From: Maritimibacter fusiformis
Lineage (GTDB): Bacteria; Pseudomonadota; Alphaproteobacteria; Rhodobacterales; Rhodobacteraceae
Direction: 5' to 3'
Assembly: GCF_008086115.1 (NCBI RefSeq)
Contig: NZ_VSIY01000009.1
Span: 62,001-126,000, forward strand
DNA length: 64,000 nucleotides
In this document: positions 45,693-53,487 of the stretch, in pieces
Numbering within the stretch: the stretch's first letter is position 1
Layout: each line of letters starts with the position of its first letter
The notes under the pieces: generated by a model
Told to the model about the DNA's origin: nothing
The model's input: the letters and a program-made list of their open reading frames with translations, nothing else
Database searches by the model: none
Position numbers and translations under genes: made by a program

Positions 45693-45743
45693 TTGCCAAG
45701 GTTAGGGTCGTGAGTTCGAATCTCATCGCCCGCTCCATTTGGG
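45693..45743 (+). repeat. Attachment site repeat, right copy
   Basis: Identical over 51 bp to 40195-40245, that is the 3' half of tRNA-Gly plus six bases. It marks the right end of the element. Removing the element would leave one repeat and put tRNA-Gly about 110 bp from the tRNA-His gene. Confidence 0.93.
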
Positions 45744-45855
45744 ACTTTCCGAACAGACAGGACTGGATACCGCCCCCCCGGGGCGCGTGAATCCTGCGCC
45801 GCCAAGGGTTTCGGCATTCAGCTGTTTTCCACCGGGATTTTCGGCTGTTGGGGAG

Positions 45856-45932
45856 TGGTACCGACACCCCGGCTCGAACGGGGGACCTCTTGATCCACAA
45901 TCAAGCGCTCTAACCTACTGAGCTATGTCGGC
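45856..45932 (-). tRNA. tRNA-His (anticodon GTG)
   Basis: On the minus strand: acceptor GCCGACA pairing with TGTCGGT, anticodon loop TTGTGGA in stem CTTGA/TCAAG, T-loop GTTCGAGCC, encoded CCA. The base before position 1 is T and the discriminator is A73, so the universal G-1:C73 pair is missing. This is the known alphaproteobacterial form read by a divergent HisRS. Confidence 0.96.
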
Positions 45933-46036
45933 ACGCGCCTTGCATTTACCGTCGCGACCGGGGCATTGCAAGAGGCGCGGGCTTGAAAAACGTGCGCCTG
46001 CGCAGTATCGCGGGGGATGCGTTTCAGGAGGCCAGC

Positions 46037-46255
46037 ATGGGCATCAACTCGGAATCCGACATCACCGCCAACCTTCAGATCGGCCCCACCACGCTGGGGA
46101 TGGTGAGGATCTATGTGGCCGGCGACGGGGTCGATCTGCCGATGGATTTCGAGCCCGAAGAGGCCGAGGAGATCGCCGAGGAGATCAGGGCCGCCGCCGC
46201 GCAGGCGCGCGCTATGGCCGAGGGCGCGAAGGCGCCGGGTCGCAAAAAGCGCTGA
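46037..46255 (+). CDS. DUF6324-type small protein
   Basis: A 72-residue protein, MGINSESDITANLQIGPTTL then MVRIYVAGDGVDLPMDFEPEEAEEIAEEIRAA, and a basic end (GRKKR). From memory this is a small Rhodobacterales family of unknown role. AGGAGG precedes ATG 46037. The last 44 bases overlap the 3' end of mmcB on the other strand. Confidence 0.72.
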   Translation: MGINSESDITANLQIGPTTLGMVRIYVAGDGVDLPMDFEPEEAEEIAEEIRAAAAQARAMAEGAKAPGRKKR

Positions 46256-46685
46256 CGCCGGGGTCGCGCCAGCCATGCAGGCGGGACGCGGCGTGGCGGG
46301 CGAATTTCTGCAACATCACCTTGCGCCGGGCCGGGGCCAGGCGTGTTTCCGGGCCCATGCGCAGGATCTCGGCGTCGAACCCGTCGGCGACGATCAGCCC
46401 GGTCTCGGCCGGCAAAAGCTCGGACGGGAAATCCGCGTCCACCGCCCAGAAAAAGCGGTCGCCCCATTCGAGATAACCCTGCCACTTGCCGTCCGCCATG
46501 TAGTCGGCGCGCGAGGATTTGCACTCGATCACCCAGAATTCGCCCTTCGGACCCAGCGCGAACACGTCGACGCGCAGGCCGCGTTTGGGCACGAATTCCT
46601 CGATCGAGACGAAATCGTGCTGGCGCAGGTGGCGGGCGACGCCGCGCGCGAGGATCTGGCCGGGTTGCAGGGTATGGTCTTGCAT
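46212..46685 (-). CDS. mmcB: MmcB-family DNA repair protein
   Basis: A 157-residue protein with a PD-(D/E)XK-like nuclease core: LRVDVFALGPKGEFWVIECKSSRADYMADGKWQGYLEWGDRFFWAV, with the E-C-K motif. In Caulobacter, from memory, mmcB is a DNA-damage gene conferring mitomycin C tolerance. A perfect SOS box lies 12 bases before ATG 46685, which fits. Confidence 0.88.
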   Translation of the reverse strand: MQDHTLQPGQILARGVARHLRQHDFVSIEEFVPKRGLRVDVFALGPKGEFWVIECKSSRADYMADGKWQGYLEWGDRFFWAVDADFPSELLPAETGLIVADGFDAEILRMGPETRLAPARRKVMLQKFARHAASRLHGWRDPGVSAFCDPAPSRPRP

Positions 46686-46696
46686 GGGCACAGAAT

Positions 46697-46711
46697 GAAC
46701 AATCCATGAAC
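46697..46711 (-). promoter_or_regulatory. LexA (SOS) box upstream of mmcB
   Basis: The plus strand reads GAACAATCCATGAAC, i.e. GTTC-N7-GTTC on the minus strand, an exact alphaproteobacterial LexA site. It is 12 bases before the mmcB start, so LexA binding would cover the start region. Confidence 0.8.
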
Positions 46712-46741
46712 ACTTGTCCAGACGCACCCCGCAGACGGGGC

Positions 46742-46770
46742 TTGAACGGAGCCGCCGGGGGGCCTATGTG
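46742..46770 (+). promoter_or_regulatory. Promoter of the candidate 6S RNA
   Basis: TTGAAC (46742-46747), 17-base spacer, TATGTG (46765-46770). The predicted start, about 46776, coincides with the 5' base of the closing stem. Confidence 0.55.
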
Positions 46771-46775
46771 TCGCT

Positions 46776-46939
46776 GTGGCGGTCTGCCCTTCTCGACAAG
46801 AGGTCAAATTCCGGTGGCCTTAACGAACTCCGAGGGAGCTGGCTCTGTCCGGACCGTGGTCCGGTTACCTGGCGCCCACCTGTATATGCAGGTCCTCGGG
46901 AATTAGCTTACCTCCCGGTTGCGTGCGGTCCCGCCACCC
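46776..46939 (+). ncRNA. ssrS: Candidate 6S RNA
   Basis: About 164 nt of non-coding, strongly self-complementary sequence. Closing stem GTGGCGG/CCGCCAC (46776-46782 and 46931-46937). Inner long stem TCCGAGG/CCTCGGGA (46829-46835 and 46894-46901). Two apical hairpins, CCGGAC/GTCCGG (46849-46864) and ACCTG/CAGGT (46878-46893). The unpaired stretches CCTTAACGAA and AATTAGCTTACC flank the inner stem as in the central bubble of alphaproteobacterial 6S RNA, which I recall sharing GGGAATTAGCTT-like sequence. A covariance-model search would decide. Confidence 0.65.
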
Positions 46940-46980
46940 ACTACGCTCTGCCTTGGATGCTGTAACGCACTGAGGGGCCT

Positions 46981-47673
46981 ATGTTTTCAAAGAAAAACCT
47001 GCCGCATGAGCCGGTGGCCCTGCCGGATCGCTTCGACTATTGCGATGCCGACATGCTGGCCAGTGCCGCCGGGTTCCTCGATCATATGAAGCGCCGCCAT
47101 TCGGTGCGCGATTTCTCGACCCGCCCGGTGCCGCGCGCGGTGATCGAGATGGCGGTTGCCACCGCCGGGCGCGCACCCTCCGGGGCCAATCATCAGCCGT
47201 GGTTCTTCGCCGCGATCGCCGATCCCGCGCTCAAGGCGCGCATCCGGGCCGAGGCCGAGGCGGAGGAGGAAAAGTTCTACGAGGGCGGCGCAGGGGACGA
47301 ATGGCTGCGCGCGCTGGAGCCTTTGGGCACCGACGCCGCCAAGCCGCATCTGGAGGACGCGCCGTGGCTGATCGTGGTGTTCGCGCAGCGTTGAGGCACC
47401 TTCGACGATGGCAGCCGGTTCAAGAACTACTACGTGCCCGAAAGCGTCGGCATCGCCACGGGTTTCCTGATCGCGGCTTTGCACCAGGCCGGGCTGTCCT
47501 GCCTGACGCACACGCCCAACCTCATGAAATTCCTCAATGAAACGCTTGGGCGGCCAGCCTCGGAAAAGCCGGTGATGATCCTCGCGGTCGGGCATCCCGC
47601 CGCTGACGCGACCGTGCCCGCCGTGGCCAAGCTGAAAAAGCCGCTGCAGGATATCCTGACGGTTTACGAGTGA
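46981..47673 (+). pseudogene. Nitroreductase-family flavoprotein interrupted by one in-frame TGA
   Basis: The frame 46981-47391 gives the N-terminal half of an FMN nitroreductase (MKRRHSVRDFSTRPVP, then GRAPSGANHQPWFFAAI). TGA stands at 47392-47394, just after PWLIVVFAQR. The same frame then continues with GTFDDGSRFKNYYVPESVGIATGFLIAALHQAGLSCLTHTP to a stop at 47671. The two halves fit one full ~230-residue protein, with Trp or Tyr expected at the stop. No second mutation is seen. Either a recent nonsense mutation, a sequencing error, or readthrough; I favour the first two. Confidence 0.85.
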
Positions 47674-47972
47674 CGCCGTGGCGCCACCGTCTCGACCTTG
47701 ACCGGGATGTCGGTCGCCACCGGCACGCGGGTGCCACCCTTGGGCGTGTCGTCGTGTTCCATGCGCATCACCGCGATGGCGAACTGCACGCCGGCAAAGA
47801 CGATGCCGTTGAACATGAACAGCATGATCAACGCGATCCAGCCGATGTCGGAAGTCGAGATGAGATGCCAGAGGTTTCCGACATTGGTGTAGAGCAGCGC
47901 GCTGACGAACACCGCCGACAGGCCGAAGCCGATCAGAACCTGCTTGATATATAGCCGAACCAGACGCGGCAT
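47664..47972 (-). CDS. Conserved small membrane protein, unknown
   Basis: A 102-residue protein with two helices (about 9-28 and 38-62), and a polar tail (VAVMRMEHDDTPKGGTRVPVATDIPV). ATG 47972 (MPRLVRLYIKQVLIGFGLSAV) is preferred; the longer frame to 48176 is low complexity. Overlaps the 3' end of the nitroreductase pseudogene by ten bases, tail to tail. Family looks Rhodobacterales-specific; role unknown. Confidence 0.75.
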   Translation of the reverse strand: MPRLVRLYIKQVLIGFGLSAVFVSALLYTNVGNLWHLISTSDIGWIALIMLFMFNGIVFAGVQFAIAVMRMEHDDTPKGGTRVPVATDIPVKVETVAPRRHS

Positions 47973-48078
47973 GGGCGCTCTCCCTGTTCTGTTCCTATTC
48001 TCAATGTAACATCGGGCAGCGCGCTGCCAAGGGGAAAGCCGACACGATGCCGCGAGGGGCGAAAAACGGCGGATGCGT

Positions 48079-48546
48079 TCAGAACGCCTCGGGCCGGGCC
48101 TCGCGCGCCATGTGGTCGAGCACGGCGTTGGTGAACTTGGGCTCCTCGCCCTCGGGGAAAAAGGCGCGCGCGACATCGACGAACTCGGTGATCACCACCT
48201 TGGGCGGCGTGTCGCGCTGGATCAGTTCGGCGCCCGCGGCGCGAAACAGCGCACGCAGGGTCGGGTCGATGCGCGCGATCGGCCATTTGGCCACCAGCGC
48301 GCGGTCGGTCATCTGGTCGATCTTTGCCTGCATGGTCACGGCGGTATCGAGAAGGGCGCGAAACAGGTCGACATCGCCATCCGCCATCTCGATATCGTCG
48401 AACACCTCGCCGAAGCGATGATCCTCGAATTCGCGCGTGACCTTCTCGACGGTCTGGCCCGCGGCTTCCATCTGGAACAGCGCCTGCACCGCGAACAGCC
48501 GCGACGCGGCGCGCATCTTGCGCTTCTGGTTGTTGGAAAGCGTCAT
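48079..48546 (-). CDS. nusB: Transcription antitermination factor NusB
   Basis: A 155-residue all-helical RNA-binding protein (MRAASRLFAVQALFQMEAAG; LIQRDTPPKVVITEFVDVARAFF), acting with NusE in rRNA antitermination. Its ATG overlaps the ribH stop by four bases. The ribB-ribH-nusB order is widespread. Confidence 0.95.
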   Translation of the reverse strand: MTLSNNQKRKMRAASRLFAVQALFQMEAAGQTVEKVTREFEDHRFGEVFDDIEMADGDVDLFRALLDTAVTMQAKIDQMTDRALVAKWPIARIDPTLRALFRAAGAELIQRDTPPKVVITEFVDVARAFFPEGEEPKFTNAVLDHMAREARPEAF

Positions 48547-49091
48547 GCCCCGGTCCCGCCGTCGCCCCGGTCGGCCAGCTTGTAGGTGTCGCCGCTGCCA
48601 AAGCCGACCGGCTTTCGCGTGTTGCCCCACTTGCGGCCCAGCGCGATCAGGTGCAGCGCCGCGGCCGCAGCGCCCCCGCCCTTGTTCTGCTCGGCAGGAT
48701 CGGCGCGCACCACCGCCTGTTCGCGGTTTTCCACCGTCAGGATGCCGTTGCCGATGCACAGCCCCTGCAGTCCCAGAAGCGTCAACCCGCGCGAACTGTC
48801 GTTGCACACGGTTTCGTAATGCGTGGTCTCGCCCCGGATCACGCAGCCCAGCGCCACGTAGCCGTCGAAGTTCGACAGCCGGTCGGCGATGCCGATGGCC
48901 GACGGCACCTCGAGCGCGCCGGGCACCTCGACCAGATCCCAGGTGGCCCCCGCTGCCTCGATCTCGGCCTTGGCGCCGGCGATCAGGTCGTCGGCGATGT
49001 CCTTGTAATAGGGTGCCACCACGATCAGAAGCTTGACCGGCGCATCGAACTCCGGGCGCGGCAGGATGTAGTGGGTCTCGGTCCCGGCCAT
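48543..49091 (-). CDS. ribH: 6,7-dimethyl-8-ribityllumazine synthase
   Basis: A 182-residue lumazine synthase: LLIVVAPYYKDIADDLIAGA, then VPGALEVPSAI, and ALGCVIRGETTHYETVCND. It joins the RibB product with the pyrimidine precursor in riboflavin synthesis. ATG 49091 overlaps the ribB stop (TGATG) and has AAGGGGCG six bases before; ATG 49094 is possible. Confidence 0.95.
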   Translation of the reverse strand: MAGTETHYILPRPEFDAPVKLLIVVAPYYKDIADDLIAGAKAEIEAAGATWDLVEVPGALEVPSAIGIADRLSNFDGYVALGCVIRGETTHYETVCNDSSRGLTLLGLQGLCIGNGILTVENREQAVVRADPAEQNKGGGAAAAALHLIALGRKWGNTRKPVGFGSGDTYKLADRGDGGTGA

Positions 49092-50224
49092 CATTCGCCC
49101 CTTGTGATGGGGCACGTGCCCTCGATCGACAAGCCGTAGGCCTCGAGCCCCACGACCTTGGGTTTCGGACTGTCTGTGACCAGGATCATGCGATGAATGC
49201 CCAGCGCCGACAGGATCTGCGCGCCGAGGCCATACTGGCGCAGGATCTGCGGCGACACCCGCCCGCCCGCGGCCAGTTTCATCGACGGATCACGCAGCAG
49301 CACCACCGCGCCCCGGCCCTCGTCGGCGATCACCTGCATGGCGCGCGGCAACTCGCCCGCCGGGGCGGGTCCGAGGCCCAGCGCATCCTCGAGCGGGTTG
49401 AGCGCGTGCATCCTGACCAGCACCGGCTCATCCGTGGTCAGATCGCCCTTGGACAGCACGATATGCTCGGCGCCCTGGGTCTCGTCGGTAAAGACCCGCA
49501 TCATCCAGTCGCCGCCATAGGCCGAGGTCACCTGCTGCACCGCGCTTTCGCGCACCAGGTTGTCGTGGCGGTGGCGATAGGCGATCAGGTCCGAGATCGT
49601 CCCGATCTTGAGGTTGTGTTTCTGCGCGAAGGCCACCAGGTCGGGCAGCCGCGCCATGGTGCCGTCCTCGTTCATGATCTCGCAGATCACGCCCGCCGGG
49701 TTCAGCCCGGCCAGCCGCGCGATGTCGACGGCGGCCTCGGTGTGCCCGGCGCGCACCAGCACACCGCCATCCTTGGCGCGCAGCGGAAAGACATGGCCCG
49801 GCGTGGCGATGTCGGCGGCACCCTTGGTGGGGTCGGTCGCCACCGCCACGGTGCGGGCCCGGTCATGGGCGGAAATGCCGGTGGTCACGCCCTCGCGCGC
49901 CTCGATCGAGACGGTGAAGGCGGTTTCGTGACGCGAGGCGTTCTGCGACGCCATCAGCGGCAGGCCCAGCGCGTCGATCCGCTCGCCCGTGAGCGACAGG
50001 CAGATCAGGCCGCGCCCGTTGGTGGCCATGAAATTGATCGCCTCGGGCGTCGCCATCTGCGCCGGGATCACCAGGTCGCCCTCGTTCTCGCGGTCCTCGT
50101 GATCGACCAGGATGAACATCCGGCCGTTGCGGGCCTCTTCGATGATCTCCTCGATCGGTGAAATGGCATCGGCCCAGTCGGTCTCGACCGGTCCGGGTTT
50201 TTCGAAAGTCCTGATCTCGGCCAT
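49091..50224 (-). CDS. ribB: 3,4-dihydroxy-2-butanone 4-phosphate synthase fused to a degenerate GTP cyclohydrolase II domain
   Basis: A 377-residue protein. The N-terminal ~200 residues form an intact RibB ([60 protein letters not shown]). The C-terminal half aligns with RibA in layout, but the zinc-binding cysteines (a CxxGxxxxxxCxC-type block) are absent around [19 protein letters not shown]. So it should make the four-carbon unit but not open GTP. This form (RibBX) is known in proteobacteria. A separate ribA is expected elsewhere. Confidence 0.92.
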   Translation of the reverse strand: MAEIRTFEKPGPVETDWADAISPIEEIIEEARNGRMFILVDHEDRENEGDLVIPAQMATPEAINFMATNGRGLICLSLTGERIDALGLPLMASQNASRHETAFTVSIEAREGVTTGISAHDRARTVAVATDPTKGAADIATPGHVFPLRAKDGGVLVRAGHTEAAVDIARLAGLNPAGVICEIMNEDGTMARLPDLVAFAQKHNLKIGTISDLIAYRHRHDNLVRESAVQQVTSAYGGDWMMRVFTDETQGAEHIVLSKGDLTTDEPVLVRMHALNPLEDALGLGPAPAGELPRAMQVIADEGRGAVVLLRDPSMKLAAGGRVSPQILRQYGLGAQILSALGIHRMILVTDSPKPKVVGLEAYGLSIEGTCPITRGE

Positions 50225-50379
50225 GATGCCCCCTTCGCGTTCGCACCCGGTCAGATAACCGCTCTTTGCCGGCAATGCCAGAGGCAACCCGGCGCCATCC
50301 GGTGCCAATCGCGGGGCTAGGCCCGGGGCGCGAAACCGGGTATGGTCTGGCGAAACGGTCAACAGAACCGGACGAGCAG

Positions 50380-50925
50380 ATGACCCGAAACGCCTTCTTG
50401 CCCCGTGCGCATCTCGCGCTGTTTGCCGCCCTTGTGGTGGCCGGCTGCGCCGCGCCCGACACCGCCACCCGCGCCGACCTTGGCGACGAGGTGATCATCA
50501 CCGATTTCACCCTCGGCCCACCCGGCGCGCGGCCCGGCGCCTGCTATGGCAAGGACGTGACGCCCGCGGTGATCGAGCAGGTCACCGAGCGCGTGCTGGT
50601 GGCCGAACCCGAGATCGGCCCCGGCGGCAACATCATCACCCCGGCGCGCTACGAAGAACGCATGAGCCACCGCATCGTCGAGGGCCGCGACGAGGTGTTC
50701 TTCGAGACCCCCTGCCCGCCGCGCTGGACGCCGGAGTTCATCGCCTCGGTGCAACGCGCGCTGAGCATTCGCGGGCTTTATGACGGCCCGGCCAGCGGCG
50801 AGCTCAACATCGCGACCCGCCGGGCAATCCGCGCCTTCCAGGTCGCGAACGGGCTGAATTCGGGGATACTCTCGACCGAGAACGCCCGCCGCCTGGGGCT
50901 GGTCGAGATCGAACTGGACGGGTGA
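50380..50925 (+). CDS. Lipoprotein with a peptidoglycan-binding domain
   Basis: A 181-residue protein. The leader ends in a lipobox (LVVAGC), so Cys is likely lipidated. The C-terminal ~60 residues (FIASVQRALSIRGLYDGPASGELNIATRRAIRAFQVANGLNSGILSTENARRLGLV) form a PG_binding_1 repeat domain, which would hold the cell wall from the membrane. Enzymatic activity is not apparent. Confidence 0.85.
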   Translation: MTRNAFLPRAHLALFAALVVAGCAAPDTATRADLGDEVIITDFTLGPPGARPGACYGKDVTPAVIEQVTERVLVAEPEIGPGGNIITPARYEERMSHRIVEGRDEVFFETPCPPRWTPEFIASVQRALSIRGLYDGPASGELNIATRRAIRAFQVANGLNSGILSTENARRLGLVEIELDG

Positions 50926-50928
50926 AGC

Positions 50929-51270
50929 TCAGAAATCCGGCAGCCCGCCGGCAACCCAGCGCGACACCGCGTCGGGCCGCATCGCCCAGGCGCCCATCTG
51001 TTCGACCACGTTGCCCTGTTCCAGCGACGACAGCCGGTCGGCATAGGTGATGGGGCCGAGATAGGCGAACAGGAACGCCTTGAACCCGAGAAAGGCGACC
51101 AGCGCCAGCATCAGCCCGCGCAGCGGCACCCGGCGCGTGACCCGCACCTTGTCGACCGGCACGAGCATCCCGTCGCGCTCTTCCAGTCGCACGAAACGGC
51201 CGCGGCTCCGGCTGTGTTTTCGATCAATCTCGATCAGACGCTTCTGAAAATTCGCCTGGTTCGCATCCAT
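50929..51270 (-). CDS. Small single-helix membrane protein, unknown
   Basis: A 113-residue protein. The first ~50 residues are charged and probably cytoplasmic (FQKRLIEIDRKHSRSRGRFVRLEERDG), followed by one helix (about 51-73). The rest is periplasmic. ATG 51270 is used; family unknown to me. It ends four bases after the convergent lipoprotein gene. Confidence 0.7.
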   Translation of the reverse strand: MDANQANFQKRLIEIDRKHSRSRGRFVRLEERDGMLVPVDKVRVTRRVPLRGLMLALVAFLGFKAFLFAYLGPITYADRLSSLEQGNVVEQMGAWAMRPDAVSRWVAGGLPDF

Positions 51271-51358
51271 CTTGCCAATCCCGTCGCATGGAAAACGACC
51301 TTGGGAGTTTAGCCGCCAATCGCGGCAAAAAAGCGGCAAAAATGTGGCAGATCTTGTC

Positions 51359-52231
51359 TCAGGCGGCGCGTTTCAGCACCAGCGTGGTCCAGTCGCCGAA
51401 CACGTCGCGCTCGGAAACCTCAAAGCCCTCGCGCCCGTAGACGGCGACCACCTCGTCGGCCTGGTGGTTCAGGATGCCCGACAGAATGGCGTGCCCTCCC
51501 GGCCCGATGTGGCGCGCCATGTCGGGTGCCAGCGCCACCAGCGGTCCCTTGAGGATATTGGCGAACACCAGATCGAACGGCGCGGCCTGGCCGAAATCGG
51601 GGTGATCGAATCCCGCCGCCTCGATCACGTGCACGCGGTCGCTCATCGAATTGGCCTCGAGGTTGGCGCGCGCCACCTCGACGGCGACTTCGTCGATGTC
51701 GGAGGCGATGACCGGGTTGGGCCAGACCTTGGCCGCCGCCATCGCCAGCACCGCGGTGCCGCAGCCGATATCGGCCACGTTGCGTTTGACCAGCCCGCGC
51801 GTCAGCATCTTGTCGAGCGCCGTGAGGCAGCCCAGCGTGGTGCCGTGATGGCCGGTGCCGAACGCCATCGCCGCCTCGATCTTCAGGCCGATGCGGTCGC
51901 CCGGCAGCTTGTCGGCATCATGCGAGCCATAGACAAAGAACCGCCCCGCCTCGACCGGCGCAAGCTCGCGTTTGACATGCGCCACCCAGTCGACCTCGGG
52001 CAGTTCCGACACGGTGAAATCGCGCGCGCCATGCGCCTTGGCGATCAGCGCCAGCGCGATCCCGTCCGGTTCTTCCGTGAAATAGCCGCCGACCTCCCAC
52101 AGGCCCGAGCCGTCCTCGACCTCCGACACCCCCACGCCCACCGGCACCGGATCGAGCCTCTCGAGCGCCGCGCCCAGGTCTTCGGCGGCGCGCTGGCCGG
52201 CCAGTGTTGTCAGGGCGGTGAATGTCGGCAT
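51359..52231 (-). CDS. prmA: Ribosomal protein L11 methyltransferase
   Basis: A 290-residue SAM methyltransferase with the PrmA-type N-terminal substrate domain and a Rossmann core: GTGHHGTTLGCL (substrate/SAM), VADIGCGTAVLAMAAAKV (motif I) and VFANILKGPL (motif IV). It trimethylates L11. ATG 52231 is chosen. Confidence 0.93.
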   Translation of the reverse strand: MPTFTALTTLAGQRAAEDLGAALERLDPVPVGVGVSEVEDGSGLWEVGGYFTEEPDGIALALIAKAHGARDFTVSELPEVDWVAHVKRELAPVEAGRFFVYGSHDADKLPGDRIGLKIEAAMAFGTGHHGTTLGCLTALDKMLTRGLVKRNVADIGCGTAVLAMAAAKVWPNPVIASDIDEVAVEVARANLEANSMSDRVHVIEAAGFDHPDFGQAAPFDLVFANILKGPLVALAPDMARHIGPGGHAILSGILNHQADEVVAVYGREGFEVSERDVFGDWTTLVLKRAA

Positions 52232-52436
52232 GTTGCGCTCCTTGGCTTGCGCCCGGCCTAGCCCCGCCACCGCACCGGGTCAAGGACACCCCGCGCCCGG
52301 CACCTTCACCCTGGCCCGAAACACTCCCCCCGTAGGCGCCCGCGCGCGCTACGTCCAACCGGACTAGTCCGGCAGGATGGAGGCGGGTCACGAGGTCGCA
52401 CTTACTCTCGCGCGGCACCCAACGACGGAGGATCGG

Positions 52437-53447
52437 ATGCGATATTCCCCCCTGAAACTCGCCCTCGCGGCGTCCCTTGCCACCCTCGCCGGCCCCGCGC
52501 TGGCCGACGACTGGCGCGTTCTGGCGCAGTTCGACGACCGGCCCGAGGGGCTGGTGGCCGATGGCGACGGCGGCCTGTTCGCCAGCCTGTTCGCCTCGGG
52601 CCGGATCGTGCGCATCGGCGCCGACGGCACCGTCACCGATATCGGCTCGATCGCGTCGGCCACCGGCGGCGCGGCGGGCAGCACCATCGGCATCGACTTC
52701 GACGGCGACGACACCATCTATGTTGCCTTCGCCGGTCATTCCGACCTCTACCCCTGGCCCAACGACCCCAATGTCGCCGACCTCGCGTGCTCCGACAGCA
52801 CGGTGCTTTCGACCGGGCTTTATGCGGTCACGGTGTCGACCGGCGCGGTCGCACCCGTCGCCACCCGCGCCGATGGCTACGGCTTTTGCTACACCGACGA
52901 CCCGGTGGTGATGCCCGATGGCGCGGTGCTGGTCTCGGACCTCAGCCGCGCCGCGATCTGGCGCATCGAGCCTGACACCGGCGCGGCGACGCTGTGGTCG
53001 GACGATCCGCTGTTCGACCCGGGCGCGCGGCCCCTGTCGGGCTTTGGTGTCGGTCCGAACGGCATCGCGCTGGGGGCGGACGGCGCCTCGGTCTACGCGG
53101 TGACCGGCGGCAACCCGATGCTGGTGCGCATTCCCCTGAACGAGGACGGCAGCGCCGGGGCGGGCAGCATGGTGACCTATGGTTACGACAATCTCGACGG
53201 GCTCGAGGTCGGCCCGGACGGCGCCTTCTACCTGACCGAGGCGTTCCGCAGCGAGGTCTGGCGGGTGGCCCCCGACGCGGCCTCGCGCGAGCAGATCGGC
53301 GCCCCGGCGGGCGCGCCCCTGGGCGGCCCGGCCAGCCTCGCGTTCCTCGGCGACAGCCTTTGCGTCACCAACCTCGACTTCTTCGGGATGCTGCCGCCGG
53401 AACACGCCAACACCGTGGTCTGCAAATCAGGCGTTCTGCCGCAATGA
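52437..53447 (+). CDS. Secreted beta-propeller protein (SMP-30/NHL-like)
   Basis: A 336-residue protein with a signal peptide (MRYSPLKLALAASLATLAGPALA) and repeated strand motifs such as PEGLVADGDGGLFASLFASGRIVRIGADGTV and LDGLEVGPDGAFYLTEAFRSEVWRV, as in six-bladed SMP-30/NHL propellers. The catalytic metal residues of gluconolactonases are not obvious. ACGGAGGATC precedes ATG 52437. Substrate or partner unknown. Confidence 0.8.
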   Translation: MRYSPLKLALAASLATLAGPALADDWRVLAQFDDRPEGLVADGDGGLFASLFASGRIVRIGADGTVTDIGSIASATGGAAGSTIGIDFDGDDTIYVAFAGHSDLYPWPNDPNVADLACSDSTVLSTGLYAVTVSTGAVAPVATRADGYGFCYTDDPVVMPDGAVLVSDLSRAAIWRIEPDTGAATLWSDDPLFDPGARPLSGFGVGPNGIALGADGASVYAVTGGNPMLVRIPLNEDGSAGAGSMVTYGYDNLDGLEVGPDGAFYLTEAFRSEVWRVAPDAASREQIGAPAGAPLGGPASLAFLGDSLCVTNLDFFGMLPPEHANTVVCKSGVLPQ

Positions 53448-53487
53448 CCCCGGCGGCCCCGGCCCAGGCCGGGGCCATCCGCGCGCC

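Larger units (their letters stand above)
40195..45743. mobile_element. Integrative element inserted in tRNA-Gly
   Basis: The 5.5 kb between two perfect 51-bp direct repeats is visibly lower in GC and differs in codon use from both flanks. One repeat is the intact tRNA-Gly 3' half, the other is a tRNA fragment next to a tyrosine integrase at the far end, the classic arrangement of a tRNA-targeted island. Content: integrase, P-loop ATPase, three small unassigned genes, several inverted repeats. No relaxase, capsid, terminase, toxin-antitoxin or known defence gene is recognisable. A phage-satellite or decayed island is the best guess. Confidence 0.9.

Noticed and set aside
45693..45743. A second tRNA-Gly gene
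   Set aside because: Only the 3' half is present; it lacks acceptor 5' strand and D-arm, so it is the attachment-site remnant.
46776..46939. SRP RNA, RNase P RNA or tmRNA instead of 6S RNA
   Set aside because: The signature GGTCAGG-GGAAGCAGC (SRP), GAGGAAAGTCC (RNase P) and tRNA-like acceptor or tag reading frame (tmRNA) are absent.
47392..47394. Selenocysteine at the nitroreductase TGA
   Set aside because: Nitroreductases use no Cys/Sec there, an aromatic residue is expected, and I see no convincing SECIS hairpin directly downstream.
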